33,649 bases of DNA. It comes from VEQN01 sp036405975 (lineage in GTDB: Bacteria; Patescibacteriota; Minisyncoccia; Phycocordibacterales; CAIZLB01). The stretch spans positions 1 through 33,649 of the forward strand of contig DASWWM010000017.1 of assembly GCA_036405975.1 (NCBI GenBank). The letters are read 5' to 3'. Position 1 is the stretch's first letter. Each line of letters starts with the position of its first letter. Shown in pieces: positions 15,766 through 25,185 of the stretch. The translations under genes and the position numbers were made by a program. The notes beneath the pieces are model-generated. The model searched no databases. It worked only from the letters and a program-made list of their open reading frames with translations, and had not been told where the DNA came from.

Positions 15766-15838
15766 TGCGAGTACTAGGATTCGAACCTAGGACCCCATCA
15801 GTATCAGTGATGTGCTCTACCAACTGAGCTATACTCGC
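15766..15838 (-). tRNA. tRNA-Ile(GAT)
   Basis: A 73-nt cloverleaf on the minus strand: acceptor GCGAGTA pairs with TACTCGC, D arm GCTC..GAGC, anticodon stem CATCA/TGATG with loop CTGATAC (anticodon GAT), T arm CCTAGG/CCTAG with TTCGAAT loop. Discriminator A; CCA is not encoded, so a CCA-adding enzyme is required. It lies downstream of 16S on the same strand but beyond the 16S terminator, so it is probably transcribed separately. Confidence 0.95.
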
Positions 15839-15939
15839 ATATCCTGCGAAGAGGCATTTTTGCCTCCAACGCGTGACCATTACCTTATCAAAAAAAACTT
15901 GCAAAAACAAGGGCATCAAAGGTCCGTATGCGCTTTATG

Positions 15940-15971
15940 CGACAAAAGAAAAAGCACCCTTTCGGATGCTC
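15940..15971 (-). terminator. terminator of the 16S transcript
   Basis: Minus strand: AGCATCC, GAAA tetraloop, GGGTGCT (one G-U), then TTTTTCTTTTG. It lies 25 nt past the 16S processing stem, so the 16S transcript ends before tRNA-Ile. Confidence 0.85.
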
Positions 15972-15995
15972 TTTCTTTGTATAGAAATTTGACTT

Positions 15996-16187
15996 CAGAA
16001 TATTGTACAGTATCAGTTCCTTGTTGCTCTTTCGAGTCTGGATCTTTCTCCAGTTGTCAAAATGATTAGGTCATTTCTTCCTCCTATTTGCGAGAGTTAG
16101 GAACTCTAGTTCAAATCCGCATATGCAGGACTCGAACGATCGACAAGTATATCAGTGACGGCCATAAAGGCGACGTATGACATGAAT
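15996..16187 (-). other. 16S precursor trailer with processing stem and tRNA-like relic
   Basis: CTGTACAATATTCTG (minus strand, 15996-16010) is the exact complement of the leader segment at 17701-17715, giving a 15-bp stem that encloses 16S, as for RNase III processing. The trailer from the 16S end to this stem is unusually long (about 177 nt). On the minus strand it contains TCACTGATA (16150-16158) and TTCGAGTCCTGC (16125-16136), resembling the anticodon loop and T arm of tRNA-Ile, but without pairing arms. It also holds AGGAGG followed by an ATG-ACC-TAA minicistron (16067-16085). Confidence 0.7.
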
Positions 16188-17671
<1,484 letters not shown>

Positions 17672-17794
17672 AACTCTACAGAACAAAAAAGGATATGATG
17701 CTGTACAATATTCTGTTTTCAAATATCAGCCGACATTGGTTTCCCGGGTTGACCGGAGAACGTATCTAAAAACGCCCCTAAGAGCGTGCTATGC

Positions 17795-17822
17795 ATTATA
17801 CGCAGGCGAAACCCTTTGTCAA
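17795..17822 (-). promoter_or_regulatory. 16S rRNA promoter
   Basis: Minus strand TTGACA (17817-17822), 16 nt, TATAAT (17795-17800). The core, including the spacer AAGGGTTTCGCCTGCG, differs by one base from the 23S promoter at 29291-29318. It is about 120 nt upstream of the mature 16S 5' end, and the leader contains the 5' half of the processing stem (17701-17715). Between 17823 and 17903 I see nothing else. Confidence 0.9.
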
Positions 17823-17903
17823 ATGCCCCAGCCACCCTTTCGGCACCGAGCCACAGTAACCCCTCCTTGGCAAAGAAAAAGCCTGAAATATGGCTAGAAC
17901 AAA

Positions 17904-17939
17904 GACAAAAGCCGCCCTCAATCGAAGGCGGCTTTTGTC
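17904..17939. terminator. terminator downstream of secF
   Basis: A perfect 13-bp stem, GACAAAAGCCGCC (17904-17916) with GGCGGCTTTTGTC (17927-17939), and a 10-nt loop. The T run lies within the stem end; it can act on the minus strand for secF. Confidence 0.8.
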
Positions 17940-17966
17940 AGCTGAATATCCAGCTTTTGCTTGCGC

Positions 17967-18872
17967 TTACTTTGAAGCCTTCTTTGCCTGCATTTGCTCT
18001 AGCGTCACAAGGAGCGGAGAAGCGATGAAGACTGAAGAGTAGACTCCGACGCCGATTCCGGCAATAAGAGCCAGCGAGAAGTTCCTTGTCGTCTCTGGAC
18101 CGAAGAAATAGAGGGCAAGGAGCGCAAGAACTGTCGTCAAGGTCGTATTGATTGACCGTGAGACCGTCTGGACGAGGCTCTCCCCTACGATCTGGTCGAA
18201 GCCCTTCTTTGAGTTCTCAGGCAGGCTGAGATTCTCTCGAGTTCGGTCGAATACTACGATCGTGTCGTGGATAGAGAATCCGAGGATAACGAGAAGAGCT
18301 GTGATGAAGAGCGCATCAATTTCGAATCCGCCAGCCCGGCCAAGAAAGGCAAAGAGTCCGATCGGGACAATCACGTCGTGAAGAAGCGCGATGATGGCCA
18401 CCGAACCGTATTTCCACGATGCGACCGGACGAGAAACCTTTCGGAATGTGAATGTAATGAAGAGAACGATAGCAAGAAGCACAAGGCCGATAGACCAAGC
18501 GGCCTTGCCTTGAAGTTCCCGTCCAAGGACCGGACCGACTGAGTCGAGCTTCTTGATTTCTCCGCCGAGGAGCCCCACGACCTCTTTTCGCTGAGCATCA
18601 TCAAGGTGAGGCGTTCGGATGATATAACCCTGATCGCCGATCTGCCTGATGACTGATTCGCCGATGCCTGCATTGATGAGATTCTCCCTGATAACCGTAG
18701 CAGAGGGAGTTGTTGAAGCCTGGATGCCGTCAGCATATGAGACTTCTATGACAGAACCTCCTGTAAAGTCGATTCCGAAGTTCAATCCCCACTTCCAAAC
18801 CGATGCGAATGAGAGCGCGATCATAAGGATCGAGAATGCGTAGAATATTTTTCTGTTTTTTACGATGAACAT
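17967..18872 (-). CDS. secF: protein translocase subunit SecF
   Basis: A 301-residue SecF, the membrane partner of SecD that uses the proton-motive force to help SecYEG export. An N-terminal helix (about 10-27) is followed by the periplasmic-domain motif FGIDFTGGSVIEV (about 32-44) and then five helices, with GFSIHDTIVVFDRTREN (about 198-214) as the conserved SecF helix-4/5 signature. Length is normal. It follows secD with a 30-bp gap. The gap contains TAATAT 7 nt before the ATG, so a secF-specific leaderless transcript is possible in addition to cotranscription. yajC is not present nearby. Confidence 0.95.
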   Translation of the reverse strand: MFIVKNRKIFYAFSILMIALSFASVWKWGLNFGIDFTGGSVIEVSYADGIQASTTPSATVIRENLINAGIGESVIRQIGDQGYIIRTPHLDDAQRKEVVGLLGGEIKKLDSVGPVLGRELQGKAAWSIGLVLLAIVLFITFTFRKVSRPVASWKYGSVAIIALLHDVIVPIGLFAFLGRAGGFEIDALFITALLVILGFSIHDTIVVFDRTRENLSLPENSKKGFDQIVGESLVQTVSRSINTTLTTVLALLALYFFGPETTRNFSLALIAGIGVGVYSSVFIASPLLVTLEQMQAKKASK

Positions 18873-18902
18873 TGTTTTGATATTAGATGAATTCTCGATT
18901 AA

Positions 18903-20246
18903 TTATTTCTTAAGACCGTGTCCGAAGAGAAACTTCGTAGCACCTTCGTACTTCTTCATGCCGAGCGCGAGAAGGAGCGTTCGAGTAACCGTGATAGACG
19001 TGAACATCGATACGAATACGCCAAGGATGAATACGAGCGCGAATCCCTTGATGAGCGGCGAAGTTGCCGTGAAGAACAAGATAAGACCCGTGATGATGCT
19101 TGACGTATTGCTGTCTCGGATAGAAAGCCACGCCCGCGCGAAGCCTTCCTTGATACCATCTTCGATGGAGTGACCCTTCTGGAGCTCCTCTTTCATTCGC
19201 TCGAAGATGAGGATATTTCCGTCAACGGCCATACCGATCGAGATGATGAATCCTGCAAGTCCGGCAGACGTAAGCACGATTCCAAAGAGCTTGAAGAGTG
19301 CGAGAGTGATGACCGTATAAAGTGTCAATGAAATGATCGCGATGATACCTGGAAGTCGGTACCAAACGAGGAGGAACAGAGCAATGATGATGAATCCGTA
19401 GATGCCGGCTTCGACGCTCGCATTAAGGGCATCAGTACCGAGAGAAGCACCGATGGACTGCGTCCCCACAAGCTCGATTGGCACTGGAAGTGCTCCGTAC
19501 CGAAGATCTCGGGCGAGATCCCGCGCTTCAGCAGGAGTGAATCGACCATTGATAACGGCCTTTCCGTCTCGAATCGGTTCCTGAACGACAGGCGCGGATA
19601 TTGGCTGACCGTCAAGATAGATAGCGATAGTCTTTCCGACATTCTTTGTCGTGAGATCCGCAAAGAGCGCCTTCCCTTCCTCGTTGAAGGTAAGGGCGAT
19701 CATCGGCTGGTATGTATTTGGATCGAACTCGAGCTGGGCTCGGTCGAGATATCGGCCCGTAAGCTCAGTCGCCTCGTATTCCATGACGTCTACGGCTTCA
19801 GTAGCAGTGGCATTCGTGCCAGTCGCAGCCGGGATAGACCGAACCCCTTTCTCTGTCTTGAATTCAAGAACTGGAGTCTTTCCGATAAGCTCAACAGCTT
19901 TCTCAAGATCAGTTACTCCAGGAAGCTCGACGATGAGCTTATGGATTTCCTGCCCTCCGCTCGTACCCTTTTCAGTCTGAACGATTGGCTCAGCAACTCC
20001 GAATGCATTGATCCGAGACTCGATGACGTTCTTGAGCGTTTCCATTGAGCCGTCGATATTCTCGGATGCGATCTTTGAAGTGTCAGCCTGGTATACGAGA
20101 TGGCTTCCTCCGCTGAGGTCAAGACCAAGCTTGTACGGGAACTTTGAAATAAAACCTCTGCCTGGCATTTCCGAATAGTGAACGAATGCACCGAGGAGTG
20201 CTCCGATCACAAGCAGGATGACTGCATAAAATCGTATCTTATTCAT
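18903..20246 (-). CDS. secD: protein translocase subunit SecD
   Basis: A 447-residue SecD. An N-terminal helix is followed by GLDLSGGSHLVY (about 42-53), the large first periplasmic domain with a threonine/alanine-rich insert around 120-135, the YGALPVPIEL block (about 251-260), and the six-helix membrane half with GMAVDGNILIFERMKEE (about 350-366). This is a compact form compared with E. coli SecD (615) and typical of small genomes. It pairs with the downstream SecF. The promoter TTGCCA-16 nt-TATAAT ends 10 nt before the ATG, so the leader is only a few nt and there is no SD. Confidence 0.95.
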   Translation of the reverse strand: MNKIRFYAVILLVIGALLGAFVHYSEMPGRGFISKFPYKLGLDLSGGSHLVYQADTSKIASENIDGSMETLKNVIESRINAFGVAEPIVQTEKGTSGGQEIHKLIVELPGVTDLEKAVELIGKTPVLEFKTEKGVRSIPAATGTNATATEAVDVMEYEATELTGRYLDRAQLEFDPNTYQPMIALTFNEEGKALFADLTTKNVGKTIAIYLDGQPISAPVVQEPIRDGKAVINGRFTPAEARDLARDLRYGALPVPIELVGTQSIGASLGTDALNASVEAGIYGFIIIALFLLVWYRLPGIIAIISLTLYTVITLALFKLFGIVLTSAGLAGFIISIGMAVDGNILIFERMKEELQKGHSIEDGIKEGFARAWLSIRDSNTSSIITGLILFFTATSPLIKGFALVFILGVFVSMFTSITVTRTLLLALGMKKYEGATKFLFGHGLKK

Positions 20247-20256
20247 GATGCCGTCA

Positions 20257-20284
20257 ATTATACAGAGAAATGAAGGACTGGCAA
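20257..20284 (-). promoter_or_regulatory. secD promoter with near-zero leader
   Basis: Minus strand TTGCCA (20279-20284), 16 nt, TATAAT (20257-20262), 10 nt, ATG at 20246. A start about 7 nt after the -10 leaves a leader of 3-4 nt. Confidence 0.65.
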
Positions 20285-20328
20285 TTTGAAAATGCCTGAA
20301 AATAGGGCTGAAATGAGAGATATGAAGC

Positions 20329-21675
20329 CTAGACTCCTACCCTCGAAAGAAGAGTCTTTATGGTCTGGAGAGCGATTTTGACATCAAGAAGGAGTGATCT
20401 GTGCTTGATGTAGTACAGGTCGTATGCAAGCTTCTCGACAGTCTCCTCAACCGTATGAGGCGGCTTCTCATGATGGATCTGGGCCCAGCCAGAAAGACCC
20501 GGAGTGATGAAATGTCGGACATTGTAATGAGGAATCTCCTTATTGTAGAGCTCAACGAGGTTCGGGAACTCTGGCCGCGGACCGATGAGAGATAGGTCTC
20601 CGTTCAGGATATTCCAGAGCTGAGGAAGCTCGTCGATGCGCGTTACGCGCATAAACTTGCCGAGCTTCGTGATCTTATTGGCATTCTGACCAAGCTGGTT
20701 TCCGGCATCCATCACGCTCATGGTCCTGAACTTGTAGATCTTGATTCGCTTCCCTCCCTCGCCGATACGCTCAGGCGTATAGAACAGGGCGCCGCCGTCC
20801 TCAAGCTTCATGCCGATCCAGACGAATGGATAGAACAAAAGAGAGAAAGCAAAGAGCGGCAAAGAAAGGCCGATGTCCATGAGTCGCTTGATTGACCCGT
20901 ACACAAAGTCCGGCTCGATCGAGGCATGCTTCAGGAACCATGTCTCGTCTATGAGCCCTAATGGAACCTTGTCTGTAGTCTCCTCGTAGAGATCCTGAAC
21001 ATTGATGAACCGTACGCCCTTATACAAGAGCGAGTACAGGATGGGCAGAAGAGTCTGAATGTCCTTATTGTAGAGATCGACCGCAAGGATGCTTGTCTTC
21101 GCTTCCTGAAGCTCAGAGACCATGAAGCCCTCAACTGTTTCTGGCTTTGATGCGAGCAGGTCGGCAGGATTAATGACTTTTGAAACTGAGAAAAGCGAGT
21201 TCCCTGCCTTTACTTTCTCGCAGAGATAATCGACATCTGATCCCGTTGCCAGAACGACAAGCTCGGTTCTCGAAGTGACAACGATCTTTCCATAAAGTGT
21301 AAGCCTCCAAAAGAAAAGAATGGCTGACGAGATGAGTAGGTACAGGAAGAGGGTGATCTTTGGCGAGATTCCAAAATACGGAATCGAATAGAAGAAAATG
21401 ATGGCGATAACCACATTGAAGGTATGTGCCGTAAGGAGCCTTGAAGGAAGCCTGCTCTTTATGAGAAGCGTATACCGGTCATAGAGTCCAGCAATGAAGA
21501 AGACGAGTGCCCAGACCACGAAAAGGAGTGAGAATGGTGCCAAATGGCTAATAAAAAGACTATTTTCAGGTACTTGGAGGTTTCGGATGGCCAAGGTCAG
21601 CCAAAGGGAGATGGCAAAAACCCCGACATCGCCGAGGAGAAGCCAAGCAAATTCCTTTTTGCCCTTGAGCGCCAT
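20329..21675 (-). CDS. polyprenyl sugar-phosphate transferase (bacterial sugar transferase family)
   Basis: A 448-residue polyprenyl-phosphate hexose-1-phosphate transferase of the WcaJ type, which starts glycan chains on undecaprenyl phosphate at the inner membrane. Four or five N-terminal helices (within about 1-130) and a CoA-binding-like domain precede the catalytic domain: SIKRLMDIGLSL re-entrant helix, YKFRTM, RVTRIDELPQLWNIL and GDLSLIGPRPE, all family hallmarks. I chose ATG 21675 (MALKGKKEFAW): the frame is open further upstream, but that extension is not family-like and would run through the divergent promoter and glycosyltransferase gene. TATAGT lies 10 nt before this ATG. Likely initiates the surface glycan assembled by the glycosyltransferases in this window. 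Confidence 0.9.
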   Translation of the reverse strand: MALKGKKEFAWLLLGDVGVFAISLWLTLAIRNLQVPENSLFISHLAPFSLLFVVWALVFFIAGLYDRYTLLIKSRLPSRLLTAHTFNVVIAIIFFYSIPYFGISPKITLFLYLLISSAILFFWRLTLYGKIVVTSRTELVVLATGSDVDYLCEKVKAGNSLFSVSKVINPADLLASKPETVEGFMVSELQEAKTSILAVDLYNKDIQTLLPILYSLLYKGVRFINVQDLYEETTDKVPLGLIDETWFLKHASIEPDFVYGSIKRLMDIGLSLPLFAFSLLFYPFVWIGMKLEDGGALFYTPERIGEGGKRIKIYKFRTMSVMDAGNQLGQNANKITKLGKFMRVTRIDELPQLWNILNGDLSLIGPRPEFPNLVELYNKEIPHYNVRHFITPGLSGWAQIHHEKPPHTVEETVEKLAYDLYYIKHRSLLLDVKIALQTIKTLLSRVGV

Positions 21676-21685
21676 ACTGTGCGAT

Positions 21686-21698
21686 ACTATACTATAAA
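21686..21698. promoter_or_regulatory. divergent near-leaderless promoters
   Basis: In the 34-bp gap between start codons, minus-strand TATAGT (21686-21691) sits 10 nt from ATG 21675, and plus-strand TATACT/TATAAA (21688-21698) sits 11-16 nt from ATG 21710. The -10 boxes overlap, so the two genes probably compete for polymerase. Confidence 0.55.
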
Positions 21699-21709
21699 CT
21701 CCCAAAAAT

Positions 21710-22858
21710 ATGAAAATACTGTTTGTCATCACCAAGTCCAATTTCGGCGGAGCCCAAAGATACGTCTTCGAGCTTGCCACTCGCCTCAAGGCCGACGGAT
21801 CGGAAGTGGCGGTTGCCCTCGGAGGTGAAGGCGCGCTTAAGACAAAGCTTGAAGCTGCCGGAATCCAAGTATTCCAGATCAGCGGCGCCCAGCGAGACAT
21901 CAGCATGACGAAGGAGATCAGGGCACTGTTCAGCCTGATGAGCATCTTCCGAACGTTCAAGCCTGATGCCGTGCACCTTAACAGCCCGAAAATGGGTGCG
22001 CTCGGCGCCCTGACAGCCCGGCTCTCTGGCGTAAGGAACATCGTCTACACGAACCACGGTTGGCCGTTCAAGGAGTCACGGCCAGAATGGCAGCTCGTGA
22101 TCATTCGCCTTCTCTCATGGCTGACAGTATTCATCGGAGGAAGGACCATCGTGCTTTCACAGACAGAGAAAGATGACGTTCGCGGCTGGCCGTTCATTCA
22201 GAAAAAGTTGGTCGTCATTCCGAACGGCATCGCCGAATTCCCTCTTCTGGCCCGAGAAGAAGCATTGAAGAAATTGCTCGGGGAAGACCGATTAGCAAAG
22301 CTGGACTCTTCTGCGGAAAAAGTTACGGTCATCGGAACCATATCGGAACTCCACAAAAATAAAGGTCTCACATATGCACTTGAAGGAATCAAAGGCTATG
22401 TCGACCAGTACCCCGCTTCGAAGCTGCTCTTCATCGTCATGGGTGAAGGCGAACAGCGAAAGGAGCTTGAGGAAATGATCACTACGAAAAACCTCAGAGA
22501 GAATGTCGTGCTTGCAGGACATGTCGACGAGGCGCGTTCATACCTGAAGGCATTCGACTTGTTCCTGCTCTCATCCATAAAAGAAGGCCTGCCTTTCGCA
22601 CTCCTTGAAGCAGGCTTTGCCGAAGTTCCGATTATAACGACGTCAGTCGGCGGCATCCCAGAACTCATTTCAAACTTGAAGGAAGGTCTCGTCATCCCTC
22701 CGCGACGGCCACAGGAGATTCAGAACGGCATCGTCTATGCACTCGAGCACCAGAAGGAGGAAAAGGCCATGGTTAAGAATTTCAAAAAGAAAATCGAGAC
22801 GAAATACAGTTTTGAAACAATTCTCAAGAAGCTTAAGGAGCTTTATTTCATCTCTTAA
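21710..22858 (+). CDS. family 4 glycosyltransferase
   Basis: A 382-residue GT4 enzyme. The N-terminal domain starts ILFVITKSNFGGAQRYVFELA (2-22) with the GGAQ acceptor loop of this family. VHLNSPKMG and YTNHGWPF are typical of the GT4 subgroup acting on lipid-linked sugars. The C-terminal domain has VIPNGI, VIGTISELHKNKG, and the EX7E motif EGLPFALLE followed by VPIITTSVGGIPELI. It probably adds the second sugar to the lipid-linked sugar made by the divergently encoded transferase. It ends just before a perfect palindromic terminator shared with rodA. Confidence 0.9.
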   Translation: MKILFVITKSNFGGAQRYVFELATRLKADGSEVAVALGGEGALKTKLEAAGIQVFQISGAQRDISMTKEIRALFSLMSIFRTFKPDAVHLNSPKMGALGALTARLSGVRNIVYTNHGWPFKESRPEWQLVIIRLLSWLTVFIGGRTIVLSQTEKDDVRGWPFIQKKLVVIPNGIAEFPLLAREEALKKLLGEDRLAKLDSSAEKVTVIGTISELHKNKGLTYALEGIKGYVDQYPASKLLFIVMGEGEQRKELEEMITTKNLRENVVLAGHVDEARSYLKAFDLFLLSSIKEGLPFALLEAGFAEVPIITTSVGGIPELISNLKEGLVIPPRRPQEIQNGIVYALEHQKEEKAMVKNFKKKIETKYSFETILKKLKELYFIS

Positions 22859-22883
22859 AACCGTGATCATTTCATGACAGCGA

Positions 22884-22920
22884 AAAATGGCCGCCTCGAT
22901 CGAGGCGGCCATTTTCTTTT
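22884..22920. terminator. bidirectional terminator (perfect 32-bp palindrome)
   Basis: Positions 22884-22915 are perfectly self-complementary around GA|TC, with A4 at the left and T4 CTTTT at the right. It serves the convergent GT4 (+) and rodA (-) genes. Confidence 0.9.
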
Positions 22921-22930
22921 ACCTTATTTT

Positions 22931-24055
22931 CTAAGCACCAACAAATTCATTGTGGATCACGTCACGATGCGTTGCCCTCGAATACCGCTTCATGCCCATG
23001 AGGATTCCGAGTCCCGCCATTTCAGTGAGCAAATGAGACCCTCCGTAACTCATGAACGGGATCGGGATTCCCGTTACAGGCATGATTCCGATATTCATTC
23101 CTATATTGATCGTGAGATGGGTCATGAAGAATACCGCCAATCCGACAGCAAACAGCGTCTCGAAGTTCGTCTCCCCTCTCACCGCCCAGACAATGATTCG
23201 TCCGATAATGACAGCGTATAGTATGAAGAGGATTATGACGCCCACGAATCCCCATTCCTCTGCAAATGCCGCAAAGATGAAGTCCGTCTCATGCTCGGGA
23301 AGAAACTCGAGGCGTGACTGCGTTCCGTATCCGATGCCCTTTCCGAATGCCTGGCCGGAACCGACCGTAATCATCGCCTGGTAAGCGTTATAGCCCGTTC
23401 CGCGGACATCGGCCATGGGATGCAGGAAGTTCATGATTCGAGCCTTCTGGTACGGCTTGAAGACGAATCCCCAAAGGCATGCAAAGGTCAGTGCGCCGAT
23501 GCAGAATACGAGTGCAAGGTGCTTCTTTGAGATTCCTGATACGAGAACCATTCCGAACCAGATGCAGAAGATGGTAATGGCAGAACCGAAGTCAGGCTGC
23601 AGCGCAACCAGGAGAAAGACAATGGCGGCGTATATCCCCGAGACGATGATGTGCCTGATATGTGCGATTTCGATATGCCTTCGCGAGAAGTATTTCGCCA
23701 GAAGAAGCACGATGACAAGCTTCACGGGATCAGCAGGCTGAATGGAAAAAAGTCCGACATTGATCCAGCTTTGCGCACCCTTCGCCACATGCCCGATCAC
23801 GAACAGAGTCGAGAGCGCGAGCAATGATCCCGCATAGAGAGTCACGATGACGTATGTCCGGCGGAGAAACCTGAAGTCAATGAAGCTGAATGCGAAGAAA
23901 ACCCCGAATGAGATGAAGGCGAAAATAAGCTGACGCGTGGCAAGGTCGCGCTCCTCCGTAAAGGAATTCATGGTCAGCAGGCTGAATGCGATGATGGGGA
24001 TCAGCGCGCCGACTATGTACCAGTCAACATTTATCTTCTTCAGGATTGAAAACAT
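22931..24055 (-). CDS. rodA: RodA/FtsW/SpoVE family peptidoglycan polymerase
   Basis: A 374-residue SEDS protein with about ten membrane helices, expected to polymerise lipid II with a class B penicillin-binding protein during cell elongation. Family marks: QPDFGSAITIF in the middle, GYGTQSRLEFLPEHETDFIFAAFAEEWGF split as GKGIGYG and PEHETDFIFA, and a C-terminal PFMSYGGSHLL. I prefer ATG 24055; a TTG at 24061 is two codons upstream. RodA is chosen over FtsW from the short N-terminus and overall length, which is not decisive. It follows the 24072-24842 gene by 16 bp and is probably cotranscribed with it. Confidence 0.88.
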   Translation of the reverse strand: MFSILKKINVDWYIVGALIPIIAFSLLTMNSFTEERDLATRQLIFAFISFGVFFAFSFIDFRFLRRTYVIVTLYAGSLLALSTLFVIGHVAKGAQSWINVGLFSIQPADPVKLVIVLLLAKYFSRRHIEIAHIRHIIVSGIYAAIVFLLVALQPDFGSAITIFCIWFGMVLVSGISKKHLALVFCIGALTFACLWGFVFKPYQKARIMNFLHPMADVRGTGYNAYQAMITVGSGQAFGKGIGYGTQSRLEFLPEHETDFIFAAFAEEWGFVGVIILFILYAVIIGRIIVWAVRGETNFETLFAVGLAVFFMTHLTINIGMNIGIMPVTGIPIPFMSYGGSHLLTEMAGLGILMGMKRYSRATHRDVIHNEFVGA

Positions 24056-24071
24056 GAGCAACTAAGAAAGA

Positions 24072-24842
24072 CTAGATAGGGAGCTTCGGGATTATCTCGA
24101 TCTTCACCGCCTGGAAGTCAAACGGTTCGGGCCATGTAAAAATAAGCGGTCGGCTCTCGCTTCCCGGAAGAACGTCCACGAGCGTTCGGGATGCCGCTCG
24201 CGCATTCCCCTTTTCGTCATAGATGACCGCAACCACCTCAATGTCCCTGTACCGATTGATGGTCTTGTTCTGGATCATCGCGTCGATTCGCGGAGAAGAT
24301 GAGGCATTCCTTAGGATTTCGTCGTAGATAACGAGTTCAGGAACGGATGTCTCGAACTGCTTCCAAACGGCCGGCTGTGTGAATTCGAAGACGGCTTTTG
24401 CAGGCTGCCGTTCCCCTGCGTCAAATGCCGCCTCAAAAATCGGGAAGGCTTTTGTCGGAGGAACCATGGCATAGCCCTCACGCGTTCCGAGCAGGACATT
24501 GTCTACGTCATAAACCCTGAAGAGGTACTCGATGGGCTGCGCAGTGTAATTCACATTCGGATTCTGAACATATGCCACAAGGTTATGAAGCCCTCGTGCC
24601 ACAGAAAACGGCCGCGACCACATGACGATTGGTTGAGGAAGGACATCCTGAACGCAGGCCCTGACGCTCGCACAAGCGCCTCCGCAGTCTATGCCCGTCT
24701 CTGTGCCATTTTGCTTGCCATCGAAGCATGTCGGCTGCTTATTAAAGAAGATGAAATATGAAGGGACACCGATGACGATTGCCAGGAATGCAAGCACTGC
24801 CAATCCATACATGAGTTGTCGCTGTTGGGCCCATGAGAACAT
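24072..24842 (-). CDS. membrane-anchored protein with Cys-rich Ca-binding-like motif
   Basis: 256 residues, unrecognised family. One N-terminal helix (about 10-33) anchors an extracytoplasmic part. Directly after it comes CFDGKQNGTETGIDCGGAC (39-57), a Cys/Asp/Gly motif seen at the base of many secreted bacterial proteins and probably disulfide-bonded or calcium-binding. The rest is two beta-rich segments with paired repeats (LHNLVAYVQNPN and IEVVAVIYDEKGN), resembling FxLYD-type beta-sandwich domains. It precedes rodA by 16 bp, so a role in the envelope is likely. TAGAAT 6 nt before the ATG gives a leaderless mRNA; that box lies inside the left arm of the palindromic element at 24850-24956. 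Confidence 0.7.
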   Translation of the reverse strand: MFSWAQQRQLMYGLAVLAFLAIVIGVPSYFIFFNKQPTCFDGKQNGTETGIDCGGACASVRACVQDVLPQPIVMWSRPFSVARGLHNLVAYVQNPNVNYTAQPIEYLFRVYDVDNVLLGTREGYAMVPPTKAFPIFEAAFDAGERQPAKAVFEFTQPAVWKQFETSVPELVIYDEILRNASSSPRIDAMIQNKTINRYRDIEVVAVIYDEKGNARAASRTLVDVLPGSESRPLIFTWPEPFDFQAVKIEIIPKLPI

Positions 24843-24849
24843 GTCGCTA

Positions 24850-24956
24850 TTCTACCAGATATGTCCTTCGAGGGCACGGATATTTTCCTGCTGGAAAATT
24901 CCTCGTGCTCAGGCCAGTCGTCCTCACAAGTCCCTTTCAGGACATATCTGGTAGAA
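24850..24956. repeat. 107-bp element bounded by 18-bp perfect inverted repeats
   Basis: Arms 24850-24867 and 24939-24956 (core TCTACCAGATATGTCCT and its complement) are perfectly complementary. Between them, 24870-24910 forms a second imperfect hairpin around TGCT (TATTTTCC / GGAAAAT, GAGGGCACGGA / TCCTCGTGCTC). The left arm carries the -10 box of the adjacent gene. The element is AT/GC mixed, contains no gene, and could be a MITE, a REP-like element, an invertible segment or a structured RNA. Confidence 0.8.
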
Positions 24957-25030
24957 ACGCTCCGAATGCCAGGAGGGCGGATATTTTCAGCCATAATCTC
25001 GTCATTGTTAATTCCGAATCAATTAACCAA

Positions 25031-25056
25031 ATAAAAAAACGCCTTTCGGCGTTTTC
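25031..25056. terminator. terminator of the 23S-5S transcript
   Basis: Stem AAAACGCC / GGCGTTTT with TTTC loop; T-rich on both sides (minus strand TTTTTTTAT). Downstream of 5S. Between 24957 and 25030 I see nothing. Confidence 0.85.
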
Positions 25057-25074
25057 TTTTTCATTGACTACTCT

Positions 25075-25185
25075 GTTCTGGCGATGAGCTACTTTCCCCC
25101 GTAAGGAGTAACATCGCTTCTAGAGAGCTTAACTTCTGAGTTCGGAATGAGATCAGGTGGGACCCCTCTGATGAATCACCAGAAC
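25075..25185 (-). rRNA. rrf: 5S ribosomal RNA
   Basis: About 111 nt on the minus strand. Terminal stem GTTCTGG/CCAGAAC; conserved CCCACCTGATCTCATTCCGAACTCAGAAGTTAAGC block present (loops B and C), then GGGGGAAAGTAG. Flanking TAGTCAATG (25190-25198) and CATTGACTA (25062-25070) form an outer processing stem. It follows 23S by about 105 nt, so it belongs to the 23S transcript. Confidence 0.93.

Noticed and set aside
16091..16125. Possible plus-strand tRNA (GTTCAAATC T-loop-like)
   Set aside because: No acceptor, D or anticodon arm could be built around it; it is within the 16S trailer on the other strand.
21676..22041. N-terminal extension of the sugar transferase to 22041
   Set aside because: It would run antisense through the GT4 gene and the divergent promoter; family homology begins at ATG 21675.
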